Shown here piece by piece: positions 11,351 through 23,500 of a DNA stretch of 64,000 nucleotides; the first letter of the stretch is position 1, and every line of letters starts with the position of its first letter. Source of the stretch: Zarea fungicola. Taxonomy: Eukaryota > Ascomycota > Sordariomycetes > Hypocreales > Cordycipitaceae. Under the pieces are notes generated by a model. That model had not been told where the DNA came from. It saw nothing but the letters and a program-made list of their open reading frames with translations, and did not search any database. The DNA is taken from positions 1-64,000 of the forward strand of contig FWCC01000193.1 in assembly GCA_900169235.1 (NCBI GenBank), written 5' to 3'. The position numbers and the translations under genes are program-made.

Positions 11351-12715
11351 TGGTCAGCATGGTATTTCCAAGAAGTTTTCCGCTGGGCGATGGGAACTCT
11401 GGCCACGGTCGGCCCGCTAAAATTATAGTGGGTGCTGATGGCATCGCGTCCTTTGGGCCACCTTGACCATCACCGTTTTGTTTTTTTAACTCCCAGATTC
11501 TTAAGATTATTATAGTAGGAATCTTAGTGTTACAAACCGCTAATTTTGCAGTATATATATGCTATCACGCCTACCTTTGCTTTGTGGCGTGACGGCATAG
11601 GCGTTCGTCACAAGTACTCAGCGAAGCAATCCCAGCATATAGGTAAGGCACTCTATTAAATCATAAAAAAACGGAGTTAAGGGATATACCCAGTATATCT
11701 AGAGCACCTATAGTATTCATAGCGTAAAGCAAAGTAATAGTTATAATAGATCTTATACTACATCACTAGCGAGGCATGATAGCTAGTGCTGGCCATATAT
11801 AATAGCATTAACGCCGCCTTAGCAGGTAGTATAATATAATAAATAGCTATAAAGTCCGAAACAACGAAGCAGATGTAAGCTGGAAGAAGAAGATGCAGCT
11901 GCAAGCTCCTTCCCGTTCAATAACGGCCCAGCCCAAAGTAGCCTCTTGGAAGCAAATGGTTATCGGAGGTAGGAAACCGACATGATGAATTTGATCCTTC
12001 AAGCGTACACTGCTAATTTTGTAGCGTTAATTCCAAGTTTTGTGGATGACCTGGAGGGATGAAATCAGTTGGGCAAGCGCAACCGTACTCTACTCCAAGC
12101 CGTCGTTGCGGCATCGCGTTTCACTGCAGCACGGAAGCGAAATACCACAAACCACAAACATTCCGATTGGAGTGACCAGTGCAAAAGTCACCGGCGGATA
12201 GAGGTACCGTGAATAGTAGATTTCAACAAAAGCACCAAAAAGATGAGAAGATGAGAAGATTGGCTAAGCAGTTGCTGCAATATTGAGGTTGCTAGTTGAG
12301 CGCCAAATCTCTTACATTAACAGGGCTGGTATGGGAGATAATGAAATTAAAACTGGTATTAGAATAACCAAATTACTCACGTGCAGTGCAGTGAAATGAC
12401 GCTCTCCCGCCAAAATTGTAGTCATTCTGACCATACCACACTCGTTGCGCATAACATATCAGCATGTTCGTCGAATGTCTGTGTTTGACCTGGCGAGCGG
12501 CAGTGGGCTTACTGTGGAGGCTTCTGTATATTTTAAGAAACGACGAGCTGGCTACTCGAATTCAGGAAGGGTTGGCTAGCGTCGGCGGCAACGTGCTGAC
12601 AAGAAAGCTCTCCGGTCAACTGCAGATGCCGCTTCTTAACGTAATGCAATCCTAGTTGTAGCTCAGACAATTTACATTTATATTTACATTTTCTCCGATC
12701 AATTGTATCGCACCA
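11351..12715. other. Intergenic; AT-rich tract
   Basis: The first 160 bases are the upstream region of the NDUFAF6-like gene and are also represented, diverged, near 16.7-16.9 kb. From about 11500 to 11880 the DNA is AT-rich with many TATA/ATAG words and a short imperfect hairpin around 11565-11605, as in an old transposon remnant. No gene is supported to 12715. Confidence 0.5.
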
Positions 12716-14622
12716 TTACGACAAGTTGCGCATGTTGGTGTGCCTCGTCCGTGTATTCTCATGCGTATCCCATTGTTCTAACCATGGCCGTTTTGGTGGC
12801 CTGCCACTGTCATTTCTTCTCTCCGGCCTACTTGGCTCCGCTCTCCGGACAGGTTGCCGCCTTGTGAATGACTTGAACGGCGACCCTGACAAGCCCCAGG
12901 TCTTGAGCTCCACGTCCAACGCCCCGTTTGCGAAACCCGCCAATTTCTTCACCTTTGTCGCAGCTTTGGCGGCCTCGCGAACCTCTTGGCCGACCCTCTC
13001 CATGAAATCCCACCCGGTCGCGACTCCGACCTCAATAAATAGCTTTCCCGCCGAAGCCATCCCCCCCAGGAAGTCGCCCGTCTCTCGCAGCAGCCGCCGC
13101 AGCTTCTGTGCTCGCCGCACGACGTCTGTCCACTCGCGTATGACCTGGGCGAGCTTTTGAATGAAAGGACTTTTGCTGGATTTACCCCAAGTACCGAACA
13201 GCTCGCCCGTCAAGATTAGGCTTTCTACCAATTCGGCAGCAGAGCTCATGCTATCCACATCACCCGCGACTTGCTCAACCATTGGAAGGAGCATAATGAA
13301 CTTCTCCCGCGTGGCCGCGGGAGCAGTCTGGCTTTTCTGGCTGACCTTGTTACACAGACGGTAAAAGCACTCTCCAATCGCTCTTTGCGATTCTTGAACC
13401 TCGGCCAACCGGAGCTTGGTGGTCGCCGGGTCTTCGCAGCCGCCAGCGCGCTCTTGGCTTGGTTCCTGCATCATCTCCTTGAGATAGACGCATAGCGAGC
13501 TCAACTCTTCCAGCCCAACCTCCAGATCTAGATCCAAGTCTCCGTCATCGCGGAGAGAAGCTTCGCGGCTCCTCATCTCCAGATGGTCAAGGTTGCCTTG
13601 TATGAAGCGGACCAAGCTGTCGTCGCCAGCGACATGTCTTTCCCGCGCCACTTCATGCGACTGTACCTGGCCTAAGAGAGCTTTGGCGCAGACCGCTGCG
13701 GTTAGTGCAGCGTAGTCGTGCCAGTCGTCATTTTTACGGCCGTCGGAGTAGTCCGATACTCCTCTGATGGTGATGCTTTGACACCCGCTTGTGGCGTTCA
13801 CACCATTCCGGCTTCCATTTCGAAGCACACAATTTTCAGCAAGGCCGCCAGTTTGTCCCGTACTCGGGCACTCTTGAGCACCACGTCTGCTGATCCAACC
13901 ACGCCTTTGTGCATCTTTATCATGGCGTGTGGGGGGCGACTTGCACGCTCCACAAGCTTCGACGACGCAGCCAGCAGCTCGCCTTTACAAGCACAGTCCC
14001 CGTCACAAGTCACATTGCTCTTGAAGAGCTGGTCTAGTCTCGGTCGAGCGTAGTCGGTTTTGCGTGGCAAGCTGGCAGTCGCTCTGCAGACCAAGTCCTG
14101 CAACGATTCCTTGTTGATGAATTTGCCTTCCAGTCTTGTGGCAGCCGAGAGAAGGATTTGCGGAGGCTTGATTCGCGTGGGGTTGGTCTCGAAGCCTTCA
14201 TCCGTCTGCGTTCCGCTCATGTACATGACGACCTCCTTGCTCACAACGACATCCCCCAGGCGAACATCGTTCTCTTTTCTCTTCCCGACGCTCGGAGCGC
14301 CACCGCCAAGGCCGACAATCAGGGCGACCCGAATTGAATGGAACGTGCTCCTCATATCAGTAATAATCCGGTAGGCTTGCATCTGGCCCTTGACTCCGCA
14401 CGGGCAGTAGATGACGACTTTGTGGTCACCGATTCGCCCCAAGACGTATACATTGCTGTCGTTCTTACCACTCGCGATACTCAGCTCTCTGGCCGTCCCA
14501 TACTCCTCGTCTAACATCTTCTCAGCGGCAAAATATTCCTTTTCTAGAACGCATATCCAAGCAACCGTGAGTTCAAGCTGCCAGGCGAGCTTGCCTGTCG
14601 TCGTATTCTTTCTCTGCGACAT
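12716..14622 (-). pseudogene. Nucleoside-phosphorylase-domain (NLR-type) protein, frame broken once
   Basis: From the ATG at 14622 the minus strand encodes a PNP/UDP phosphorylase-type domain as found at the N-terminus of many fungal NLR-like proteins: VAWICVLEKEYFAAEKMLDE, ALIVGLGGGAPS, DVRLGDVVVS and the nucleoside-binding CFEMEAG. Right after this motif the frame meets TGA (13798). Conserved sequence resumes two bases over as TIRGVSDYSDGRKNDDWHDY. Removing one TG of a GTGTG run (13799..13803) would reconnect them, so this is a 2-base slip, a sequencing error or a real mutation. After the phosphorylase domain come about 300 residues, mostly helical, with no Walker A, NACHT, ankyrin or WD repeats that I can see. 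The basic tail is rich in Arg, Pro and Ser. In intact family members the phosphorylase domain is thought to sense or process nucleosides in self/non-self or stress responses. An intron cannot easily explain the break, because it would remove the FEMEA motif. Confidence 0.72.
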
Positions 14623-16479
14623 GGTCGTTCGTGACCCATCCGGTCGAAATTGCGGGGGTGTGGACGTTTTGCAGCTGCCGCGTGATATTTCTTTGAGCTT
14701 GCCAATGTAGTGTTGGGTTTGAATTGTACAGACGAAGCATCTTCGGGTTGATGCAAGACATCACTGGGAACATATAGCTCTTACATTTGTATGACGGCCT
14801 CCTTCCTTTTGCATCCAAGTCTTCCCACTACGCCAAGACCGCGGCTCACAACACCCGCCGTCTCTGATCCAAAGATAGGGAGGAACACGGCGCTTGAGAC
14901 AATTGTGGGCTACCAAAAAATAGAAGTTTGCTAAAGCACACTTGACAAAAGTGCCTTCAAGTCGTTCACCAATCGTCGCATAGCTGGCCCTGAACCGAGA
15001 ACACCACACCACCATTACGCTTATACGACCCCTTCCCATTTTCCGTGATTCTTTTTCTCTAAAAAGAAAACATGGCAATGACGTTTACCCTCCTGCTGAA
15101 ACACCTGCCAAACCTTGCCTTTTGCCGAGGCCCGGACTCAGCACGCCAGGAGGCCACTTTCAGCGCCCACAATCATCCTGCAAGTTTGCCTTGCACCCTC
15201 TCGGCGAGTCTCACCTGCATCATTGTGGCAATTGCTTAATACTGGTAAGGTGCCTCAGCTTTGGTGCTGTGCCAAAATATTCACAGTGTCTTCCAACGCC
15301 GCCGTGCCCGGCCGGACCTCACAACAAGCCTTGTCATTGGAGCAGCCTCCCAAACCTGCTGGCTAAGTGATACCCTGGCTGGACCAGGACGACCAAGGTG
15401 CGGGTGGCGGGCGGGGATGGTGTACGTGGGTCCAACTAATCTAAAAATGTATAAAAAGCAACTGTAAAAAGGCGACCCCTTTGACAGTAGATGCCTACGG
15501 AGTAGACTGGCAACCTGAGCCACTGTTTTGCGAACCTATGCATCCATTACATTCAGAACCCCAGACTTTGCCAGTGCCACACTCCCAGAACTGGCCTTGC
15601 TGTTGTCTCAGGCAGCCAGTCGATTACTGATACTCGGGTTCTTACGCGGGCCGCTTTCAGCTGCTGTCTCTTTCATCAATTCCAGCTTAAAAATAGCAAT
15701 GAGCACACCCAAAACGACGCATCGGTTGCATAAATGAGGCTGCGGTACTGCCACACCTCTACAAGCCAAAGATAAATGGTGGCCAAATGATTATTGATCA
15801 ACGGCCCATAGATGCCATTGAATGAAAGCAGACTGTGTCATCAAGGCAATAATCTTTTCAGGCGAAGGAGGGACATCTTGGAGTAATCGGCACGCAAATG
15901 ACTGCCCATTATAGTCGACCATGAAGGGCCGAGCCGAACCTTCGACTAGCACTATCAGAGGCCCGCCCTCGCTCCTCACTCGGCATGCAGCCATCGCCTC
16001 GACATTTGCGAAGAGCGCAATTTCATGAACGTCTTTGGATATATGTTTATCCTGCTAGCCGATCGTCCCGTCCACGCTACTTCTGGACACTACTACGCCC
16101 TTTGCTAACGGGTGATGATCTTCAGCGTAACAGGGATCAGAGCAGGTGAGTATCCCCGAGCAGCACATCTAATCTCACAAGACTAAGCGTCTGAGAAAGC
16201 CCACCACGGGATGCAAGACTCTGCCTGGCAGGCCTTGTCGATCGTTTTTATTCCCGCACGGGCGCACTAATACGCTACCTCACTGCCCTGACATGTGCTG
16301 CAACACTCGCAAGCCGATGTTGATGGGAATCGAGTCTGAAAGGGACGCTGTGATGACAATACAACAGAATAAAGGGTAATATGTCGATTTTCCACCTCTA
16401 TACATTGTACGGTGCCATTGGATCTTGTTGTAGCTGCGCACTTGTATCGTGAGCATTTTTTAGTCCTCGTCAAGCTGGT

Positions 16480-16534
16480 ACGTCGCGTCTCTCACACGAC
16501 TCGCCTTGAGTTTGTCATCCACCAGAGGCGACAT
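16480..16534 (-). repeat. Copy of the segment upstream of the RAD5 gene
   Basis: This segment resembles 20465..20518. Both share CGTCGCGTCTC, then CTTGAG and ATCCACCAG on the + strand. On the minus strand both read as similar peptides: LVDDKLKASRVRDAT here and LVDGELKTSMGDATGKVSSA at the other site. They may be remains of one short gene. Confidence 0.65.
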
Positions 16535-16870
16535 CTGCGTCTGCAATGTAGCTCCGCCGTGATGCCGGGCTGTAGGCCAGACTTCTCAGGCCATTGATCA
16601 GAGCTTGAGGTCTCTGCATAGAGATCCCGGGTGTCCAGGGGCCGTTTCCAATTGCGTGGCTGGTGTCGGCCAATAGTCAACACGGCATTTCCAGGTTTTC
16701 TTTTGGGTAATAAACTACCTTGTGCTGAGGTCTAGCTAGCGGGGCCGAAATACAACAGACGCGGTCATGACCACGTCGTGAGCATATCTTGCAAGTTGAA
16801 GCATCTTTAAAAAAAAAACAAGGAATCGATGGCGCGTTTTGCGCTTATTTTAAAACTCCCAGAAATTGAC
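16525..16870 (-). pseudogene. Relic copy of the 5' end of the NDUFAF6-like gene
   Basis: This segment is a diverged duplicate of 11205..11510. On the minus strand an in-frame ATG opens a reading that tracks exon 1 of the intact gene: RPQ, LAYSPASRRSYI and DADVAS are identical, with scattered substitutions between them. The match stops at DVAS, exactly where the sequence changes to a copy of the region upstream of RAD5, and a stop codon follows. Similarity also runs into the upstream region (ACTCCCAGA block near 16855). Conservation of frame across about 33 codons points to a fairly recent duplication or past coding constraint, but the rest of the gene is absent. Confidence 0.8.
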
Positions 16871-18118
16871 GTCGCCTAATAAAAACTTTAATAGTTCCTC
16901 TGTCAATACTTGAAGATTTGCATACTGTGCAATTCGACACCATTGTCGTACAACGAACTAAAGATCAGTAGGAAACGGGAAATTGTAATTGTCTTGTTGC
17001 TATTGTGAAAGAGTTCCTTAAAAAGCATGCAGCCTTGGTTGAGGCAGGGAACAGGTGACGGCTTGTTCGTATCATCTCGGCAATACTGTCGTCTGCGTGT
17101 ATAACCGATAACACAGGAATTTGAATGAATACAACACTCCTGCTTACTGCAATAAGTTCCACATGTGTGTACACTGGCAGCCAAGTCACCTGATGGCTTG
17201 CTACAGGGGGCAAACCGCCACTTTGGGATGGCCCTACCAGTGGTAATTCCTGGCTCCTACCGGGATATAACTGGAGGACCAGCAGGTCAGACAAGGCTGC
17301 TACGCGCCAGGTCGGTGGCTTCGGCTGAATCTGCACGTCTCAGCTGCTGGTTGACATGTTCGAATGAGCTGGCTACTCCATATTGAATATTACTGGTTGG
17401 AGGTTGTGCCGCACACGTCATCACTTCCTGGTCTGTGCCGCATTCTGTGTATGCCAATGGAAAAAGGCTAGAAGATTAGACAAATAAACTCTACAAGAAT
17501 GCGTTCACTACCTCTCTCCTTTGTAGCAAGACAAAAGTTATACCAATAAGCTCAGTAACTATGCAATCCATGCAACTTGCGCATCGAGTTCAAATTATCC
17601 GTAGCTTGCGTGGCTCGGCCCGTCTCCCGCAGATTGCACTCACACGACTTGGGCCAAATGGCATAACCCAGCCAGGACACCAATGAGACATTACAGCCGA
17701 GTAGCAGCGGGAGAGTCGGTTCAAAATTTAACCATAAGTGGTATTTCAGTGGCCAGCACAGCCCAAGTGGATATTTTTATTGCTCGGTGTCAGGATACTG
17801 TTTCAGGATGCCATCTGTCGACGACGTCCTTCGTGAGCGCGCGCCTAGCTTTCCAATAGTTGCGAGGGAATTTTGCCACGTTACAGGAGGAAGAGGGGCG
17901 ATCACTGCGGCCAAGACTTGTACATGAGTGAGAAATAATCTTGTCATGTGCTTTGGCTTTCTTATTTTTCCCACAATAGCCCCCATCTACAGCTGCTACT
18001 AAAAAAGGTCCCTCAACGAGCGGAGGTACGATCTACATAACAGACCATACAACCAGACAGCACCAACTATATTATCATATACTTTTTTTTTCTTTTTTTT
18101 TCAACTCTTGTGTACACC

Positions 18119-19612
18119 ATGGCTCTGTTCCTGAGGTCTGTGGATTCAGACCCAGACCCAGATTGTCACCTAAACGACTTTGCGGACCCTGATGTGACTG
18201 GCTGGGGGGTAGGTTGCCATCTACTACGATTTGCGGCGCAGAAGCTTGCTAATACATATTAGGTCGTAGTTTCTTTTCTCATCTCCGTTACTGTCACGGT
18301 TGGTACGATAATATACGCCTATGTCGGGGGAAATATTCCCCGTAGTCGATATAACGATGTTGACTGGGCGTTCTTGTCGATATTCCCGGGGGGGTTTCGT
18401 CGGAAGACTGCTATCCCGTCTATAGAGGCGCCTGTCATCCAGCCAGCTCCGTCTATTACACGGCCACTCCCACGCCAAAATACAGTGCTCCGCCACGAGA
18501 GGAAGCTCCAGTCCTATGAGAAATTGATCCTGGCTATTAGCGACCAGCAGCTCGTCACCGGGATTGCACTTTTGTTATCTACCAACATAATTTGCATACA
18601 GAATACCTTACGCAAAAGTTGGTCTGTGTACTCATACCGGATTGCCGTATCATCCGCCTTTTTTGCCTCCATCACACATTTATCCTGCGTCAGCGTTCTC
18701 CGAGAGTATTTTATCAAACACAAGACTCTTCGAACTATTCGCGTTTGGGCCATGCTGCTTTTCCTGCTAATGCTTGCCGTGAATATCATCATCGCACAAT
18801 CAGGTACATTTTTGTATTTCCCTGAAGCATCAGTCGCCTGTGCTTTTCGCCAGTTCTCGTTCATTGATGACAAAAGGTTCTTGGCTGGGCTTCTCAACCA
18901 GATCATCATCTTTTCTATGCTTGTTGGGGGATACGCGAAACGTATTGAAGAGCTCTATGAAGTTCATTCAGTTGCGACTCTCTTCCTCGCAAAACTATTC
19001 TCCAAATATGTGTCTATAGTATCCCCTGAACCAGGAAATTCCGAGCCGTTGCCGACGACGGAATTGAATCGCTTCCTCATGGCTGCAGCCGTCATCTCAG
19101 ATTCACGAAAGTCTGCGAACCCACTCTGCAGCGGTACTGCTTTGTTCATTATGCACAACGAGCTTTCCCACTCATTTCTCTGGGAGATACTTTGGCTCAT
19201 TTTTTATTTCACCTTCGGTCTAGGTCAATTTGTTATCTTCTTTGAATATGGTGAATACCGGACGTTTGAGCCCAATTTTGGACAGCTCATGCCTATGGTC
19301 CTTCTGTTTTTGCCTGTTTTATCTACATTTGAGACGGCAAGCGGCAAGTGTACTTCGGCTAGGGGAAAAGATAAATGTCTAATTGAAGCTACAGATCTGA
19401 AAGATGCAGAAGAACTACAGAGCCGATCGAATGACGCACAAGAGCCAAGCGGTTCATCTGGCAGTTCAGACCACATACAAAGTCGATCTGACGACGAAAA
19501 TCGAGATCTCGACTCTGTGAGTCGCCGGGATGGATCTATAGCCAGAATTTTGGATCATAATGATATCGAAATGGTCGCTGCTCAGGCAATTGCAACAACT
19601 GCGCACAGTTGA
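18119..19612 (+). CDS. Seven-TM fungal membrane protein of unknown function
   Basis: Exon 1 is 18119..18208 (30 codons, start ATG after a long T-tract). A 54-nt intron follows (GTAGGT donor, TGCTAATAC branch, TTAG acceptor) and exon 2 starts at 18263. The product is about 479 residues to the TGA at 19612. Seven hydrophobic segments are visible: VVVSFLISVTVTVGTIIYAY, LVTGIALLLSTNIICI, YRIAVSSAFFASITHLSCV, AMLLFLLMLAVNIII, LLNQIIIFSMLVGGYA, LWEILWLIFYFTFGLGQFVI and MPMVLLFLPVLSTF. The pattern DQQLVTGIALL followed by THL matches a widespread unannotated fungal family that I know only as hypothetical integral membrane proteins. The tail is hydrophilic and Ser/Asp-rich. The C-terminus is uncertain: coding sequence continues in another frame just beyond the stop (next entry), so the stop may lie in an unrecognised intron or mark a frameshift. 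Confidence 0.75.
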
Positions 19613-20043
19613 CCCCAGCCTGGCGGAGCGTGAGACGCCATTGTCCCTCCAACTGCATAACGAAATGAAAACTCTGCGGTTGGAATCTGGCTTCTTGGTT
19701 TGTAAATTAGCAATCATTCGCATCAACAGCTGGTGTTAACCTTTGCAAACAGATCTATACAGTTGAACATCTGCAGGAGATTGGCTCACAACTAGACTTA
19801 TACGCTCAGGTTAAGGAATCGTTCGGAAGAAGGGCCGGCATTGTCCAGTTCTGTATGGGGTTTTTTTACTTCATAATCCTTGAGCTGTGGGCACTCGCTT
19901 TTGCTCAAGTCCTCGACCGCGCTTTTCACTTTTCACATGGATGGACAATCTTTATTTTCATAGCATCATATCTTGCTATTCTTCTTGTGTTGCCAAAGAG
20001 AGTTCATGCCATTCTCGTGATGTCCCGAACAGAGCTAGATTAA
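19586..20043 (+). CDS. Two-TM C-terminal continuation or separate small membrane protein
   Basis: An open stretch begins in the +1 frame relative to the end of the seven-TM gene (QLQQLRTVDPSLAERETP) and runs to about 19700. There a GTTTGT donor and a TTTGCAAACAG acceptor (exon restart 19753) allow a splice. The second part reads IYTVEHLQEIG, then FGRRAGIVQFCMGFFYFIIL, a TM helix, and a second helix WTIFIFIASYLAILLVL, ending at TAA 20043. I could not find a splice that joins it cleanly to the upstream gene: the strong GTGAGT at 19517 paired with the TATAG at 19541 gives the right frame but only a 25-nt intron. It is either the true C-terminus after a frameshift, or a small neighbouring gene whose start I cannot place. 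Confidence 0.45.
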
Positions 20044-20536
20044 CTTGCTAAAGTTACTTTAGTATCTACCTCTCTCTAGCTATTATCACTACTGTTGAGT
20101 CTATGTAGCTCTATTTCTGCTTTTCTATTATTCTAAAACAAGGAATAGTAGGGTAAATATTAAGAATACATAAAAATATTAATGACAGTACTTTCCTTAT
20201 ATCTATTACATTGAAGTTTTTGAAATGAAAAAAAAAAAAAAGTAGCCGTATTTAAATGCCTAGAAAGAGCCTTCTCCTACGTAGACAAAACCTATCCATT
20301 TACATGTCATAAGAATGTGTAAGCGTTTCCTTTTTCGCGTGAACAGCTACAGCGGGTAAGCACCAGTTACAGGCACCAAGTCACTAAAGCCACAATCAAA
20401 TGCCCTGAAACCACTGTAAGAGGTCACCTGATAGCGCCACGCGGACGCGCTCGACACTTTACCCGTCGCGTCTCCCATGCTCGTCTTGAGCTCACCATCC
20501 ACCAGCGGTCCGGATGTCTAATGTGTTTGCGACGCC
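20044..20536. other. Intergenic, upstream region of RAD5 gene
   Basis: AT-rich to about 20300. The last 70 bases before the RAD5 start carry the segment that is also found at 16480-16534. No gene is supported. Confidence 0.55.
20465..20518 (-). repeat. Partner of the 16480-16534 segment
   Basis: The minus strand reads LVDGELKTSMGDATGKVSSA in an open frame for about 55 codons. It has no ATG at its head, so it is a gene relic or a coincidental open frame. Similarity to 16480-16534 is clear at the DNA level. Confidence 0.6.
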
Positions 20537-23500
20537 ATGGACTTTGACAACTCCCAGGAACCGCCGATAAAGCGACGGCGGTTCTTTAGCGACCCGGACA
20601 GCCCTTCCCCCGATCCGGTTCCCAGCCCAATAACCGGCTCAACCGTCAAGACAGAGACAGGCTTTGATGACGAGGACGACACATTAATAACGGAGAATGG
20701 AGCTTCGTCAACGGAAAACCACGCTCGAAATTCCCAGTCAGACAATGTCCTACTTTCATTTGATGTCGAAACCCTCGAGGCCTTTACTGGCGAAAAGATT
20801 GCCGAAGACGTCGTCGCCGTCCTACGTGAACAAAGCAACCACAACCTCGAACGGGCCGTGAATATGTATCTGGACGGCGCATACAAAAGATTCATGAAGC
20901 CACTTGCAATTAAACAATCACCGTCGACATCTACGACTCCTATAATTGCAAAGATGGCAACGCATTCACCACGAAATATTCCGACTGCTCGCTACATTGG
21001 CGCGTTTGGCGTCGAAGGCTGGGCAACCCGAAGCGGCTCGAATATACTACAGCATGGTGACACGGTCAGAATTGAACGACAAAAGATTCAACCGCCAGCG
21101 CCTCCCAAGGTCAAGGCAAAACTCGGTGTCCCCGTCACTCCGGTTCGAACCAACACGGCAGCCTCTCGACGAGTCGATGTCATCGTCCGTTTTACAAATG
21201 AAAGCGGCATGGAGATTGGCCGTCTCGCAAAAGACACAGCAAACTGGGTCTCGACACTGCTGGACCAGAAAATCTGCAGGTTTGAGGGAAGCGTCGTCTA
21301 CGCGCCAGACAGGCTACGCACCAATGACACCATCTTTCTACAGCTCAAGTGCTCGCTGCTCAACTCTGCCTTTTATAATCGCAGTTTCCAGCTTCCCGAC
21401 GACAAGCCTCAGGCATATTTCGAACAATCAGAGACGGCCGATGAAAAGAATCTTCGCTTGCGGCAGGTTGCTCTGGTCAGACTATTCCAGGAAATTGGTC
21501 TGCAGCCAACTGTCGCCAACGCGGCCGCCAAAGATAGTCGGCAGAGTCTACTCAAGGCTGCAGAAATGGACGAGGAAAAGCAGGCAGAGCAGAAGAAACA
21601 AGGCGCCGTAAAGGGCTCGGACTCACCCGCATCCGACGACGCCGAGGAAGGCAAGGAGCTGGAGCAGGACCAGCTTGATGCGCTCTATAAAAAGGCACAG
21701 TCTTTTGATTTCAGTATACCTGAAGCAGAACCGGCCGATTCATTTGCCATGACACTCCGGCCCTACCAGAAGCAGTCTCTCCAGTGGATGATTGCCAAGG
21801 AAAAAGATGCACGAAGTAACCGGGAACCCTCCATGCATCCACTGTGGGAGGAATACGTCTGGCCCGTCAAGGACCACGATGATAAAGATCTGCCCGTGGT
21901 GAATGATGTCACGAAATTTTACGTTAATCCATACTCTGGCGATTTATCGCTCGAGTTTCCAGTCCAAGAGCAGCACTGCTTGGGCGGCGTCCTGGCCGAT
22001 GAAATGGGACTCGGCAAGACCATTCAGATGCTCAGTCTGGTACATTCCCATAAATCAGAGATTGCCCGTCAAGCCCGTTCCTCTAATGGTGGTATGGCAA
22101 CGGTGAATCAACTCCCGCGCCTAGGTGCCTCTTCCGCAACGATGCTCGATGCACCGTGCACCACGCTGGTCGTGGCACCAATGTCGCTTTTGTCACAGTG
22201 GCAAAGCGAGGCAGAAAAAGCTTCAAAAGAGGGCACCATGAAAGTCGAGCTGTACTATGGCAATGACAAGTCTAACAACCTCCAAGCCCTGTGCAGCAGC
22301 GCCAACGCATCCATGGCCCCCGATGTCGTCATCACCAGCTACGGAGTCATTCTCTCCGAGTTTACATCTATTGCTGCAAAGAATGGCGACAAGACATTCC
22401 ACAATGGCCTCTTTTCGCTCAACTTCTTTCGCATCATACTGGACGAGGCGCATCACATCAAGAACCGTTCGTCGAAAACAGCGAGAGCGTGTTACGAAAT
22501 GTCCGCTACCCATCGCTGGGTTTTGACTGGTACCCCGATTGTCAATAAATTGGAAGACTTGTTCAGCCTGGTGCGATTTCTTGGCGTCGAGCCCTGGAAC
22601 AATTTTTCATTCTGGAAAACATTTATTACGGTGCCGTTCGAATCTGGCGACTTTGTTCGCGCGCTCAATGTCGTGCAGACAGTACTAGAGCCCCTCGTCA
22701 TGCGCCGCACCAAAGACATGAAGACCCCCGATGGACAGCCCTTGGTCCCGCTGCCGCCAAAACAGGTCGATGTGGTGGAAGTTGAGCTTTCCAAAACAGA
22801 AAGGGATGTCTACGATTACATTTACAACCGAGCAAAGAGGACCTTTAATCAAAACATGGAGTCAGGTACTGTGATGAAGGCTTTTACCACAATTTTTGCG
22901 CAAATTCTGCGACTGCGGCAGTCCTGCTGCCACCCCATTCTGGTGCGAAACAAGGACCTTGTCGCGGACGAGGAAGAAGCTGGCGCGGCTGCGGATGCCA
23001 GTACCGGGTTCACAGACGACATGGATCTCGAAAATCTCATCCAGCACTTTACAGCGGTAGTGGACGAGGCCTCAAAAGACAATCAGGCATACGGCGTTAA
23101 TGCACTGAGCGAGATTCGCGATGAATCAGAAAAGGAATGCCCATTTTGCTTCGAGGAGCCCATGAATGACCAAATCGTGACGGGATGCTGGCACTCTGCA
23201 TGCAAAAAGTGCCTCGTTGACTTCATGAAGCACGAGACGGACCGGGGCGTCGTCCCCAAGTGCTTTAGCTGTCGCGCGCCCCTGAACGCGCGGGATCTGT
23301 TCGAGGTTGTCCGGCACGACGACGAGCCGGATATCCAGACGGGCAAGCCGCGCATCAGCCTGCAGCGGCTCGGCATGACGTCGTCCTCGTCCAAGGTCGC
23401 GGCGCTCATTGGCGAGCTGCGCGCCCTGCGCAAGGAGCATCCGGCCATGAAGTCGGTCGTCTTTTCGCAGTTTACCTCGTTTCTCAGCCTCATTGAGCCG

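Larger units (their letters stand above)
14623..18118. other. 3.5 kb intergenic region with gene relics
   Basis: No intact gene is supported. It contains the NDUFAF6 exon-1 relic at 16525-16870. At 15484-15600 on the minus strand there is a cysteine-rich open stretch (five cysteines in about 40 codons, ending at a TAG). The last 100 bases hold a long T-rich tract just before the start codon at 18119, a common feature of fungal promoters. Confidence 0.5.

Noticed and set aside
12716..13828. Walker A motif in the C-terminal part (GTWGKSS)
   Set aside because: The spacing does not fit G-x4-GK(S/T) and no Walker B follows.
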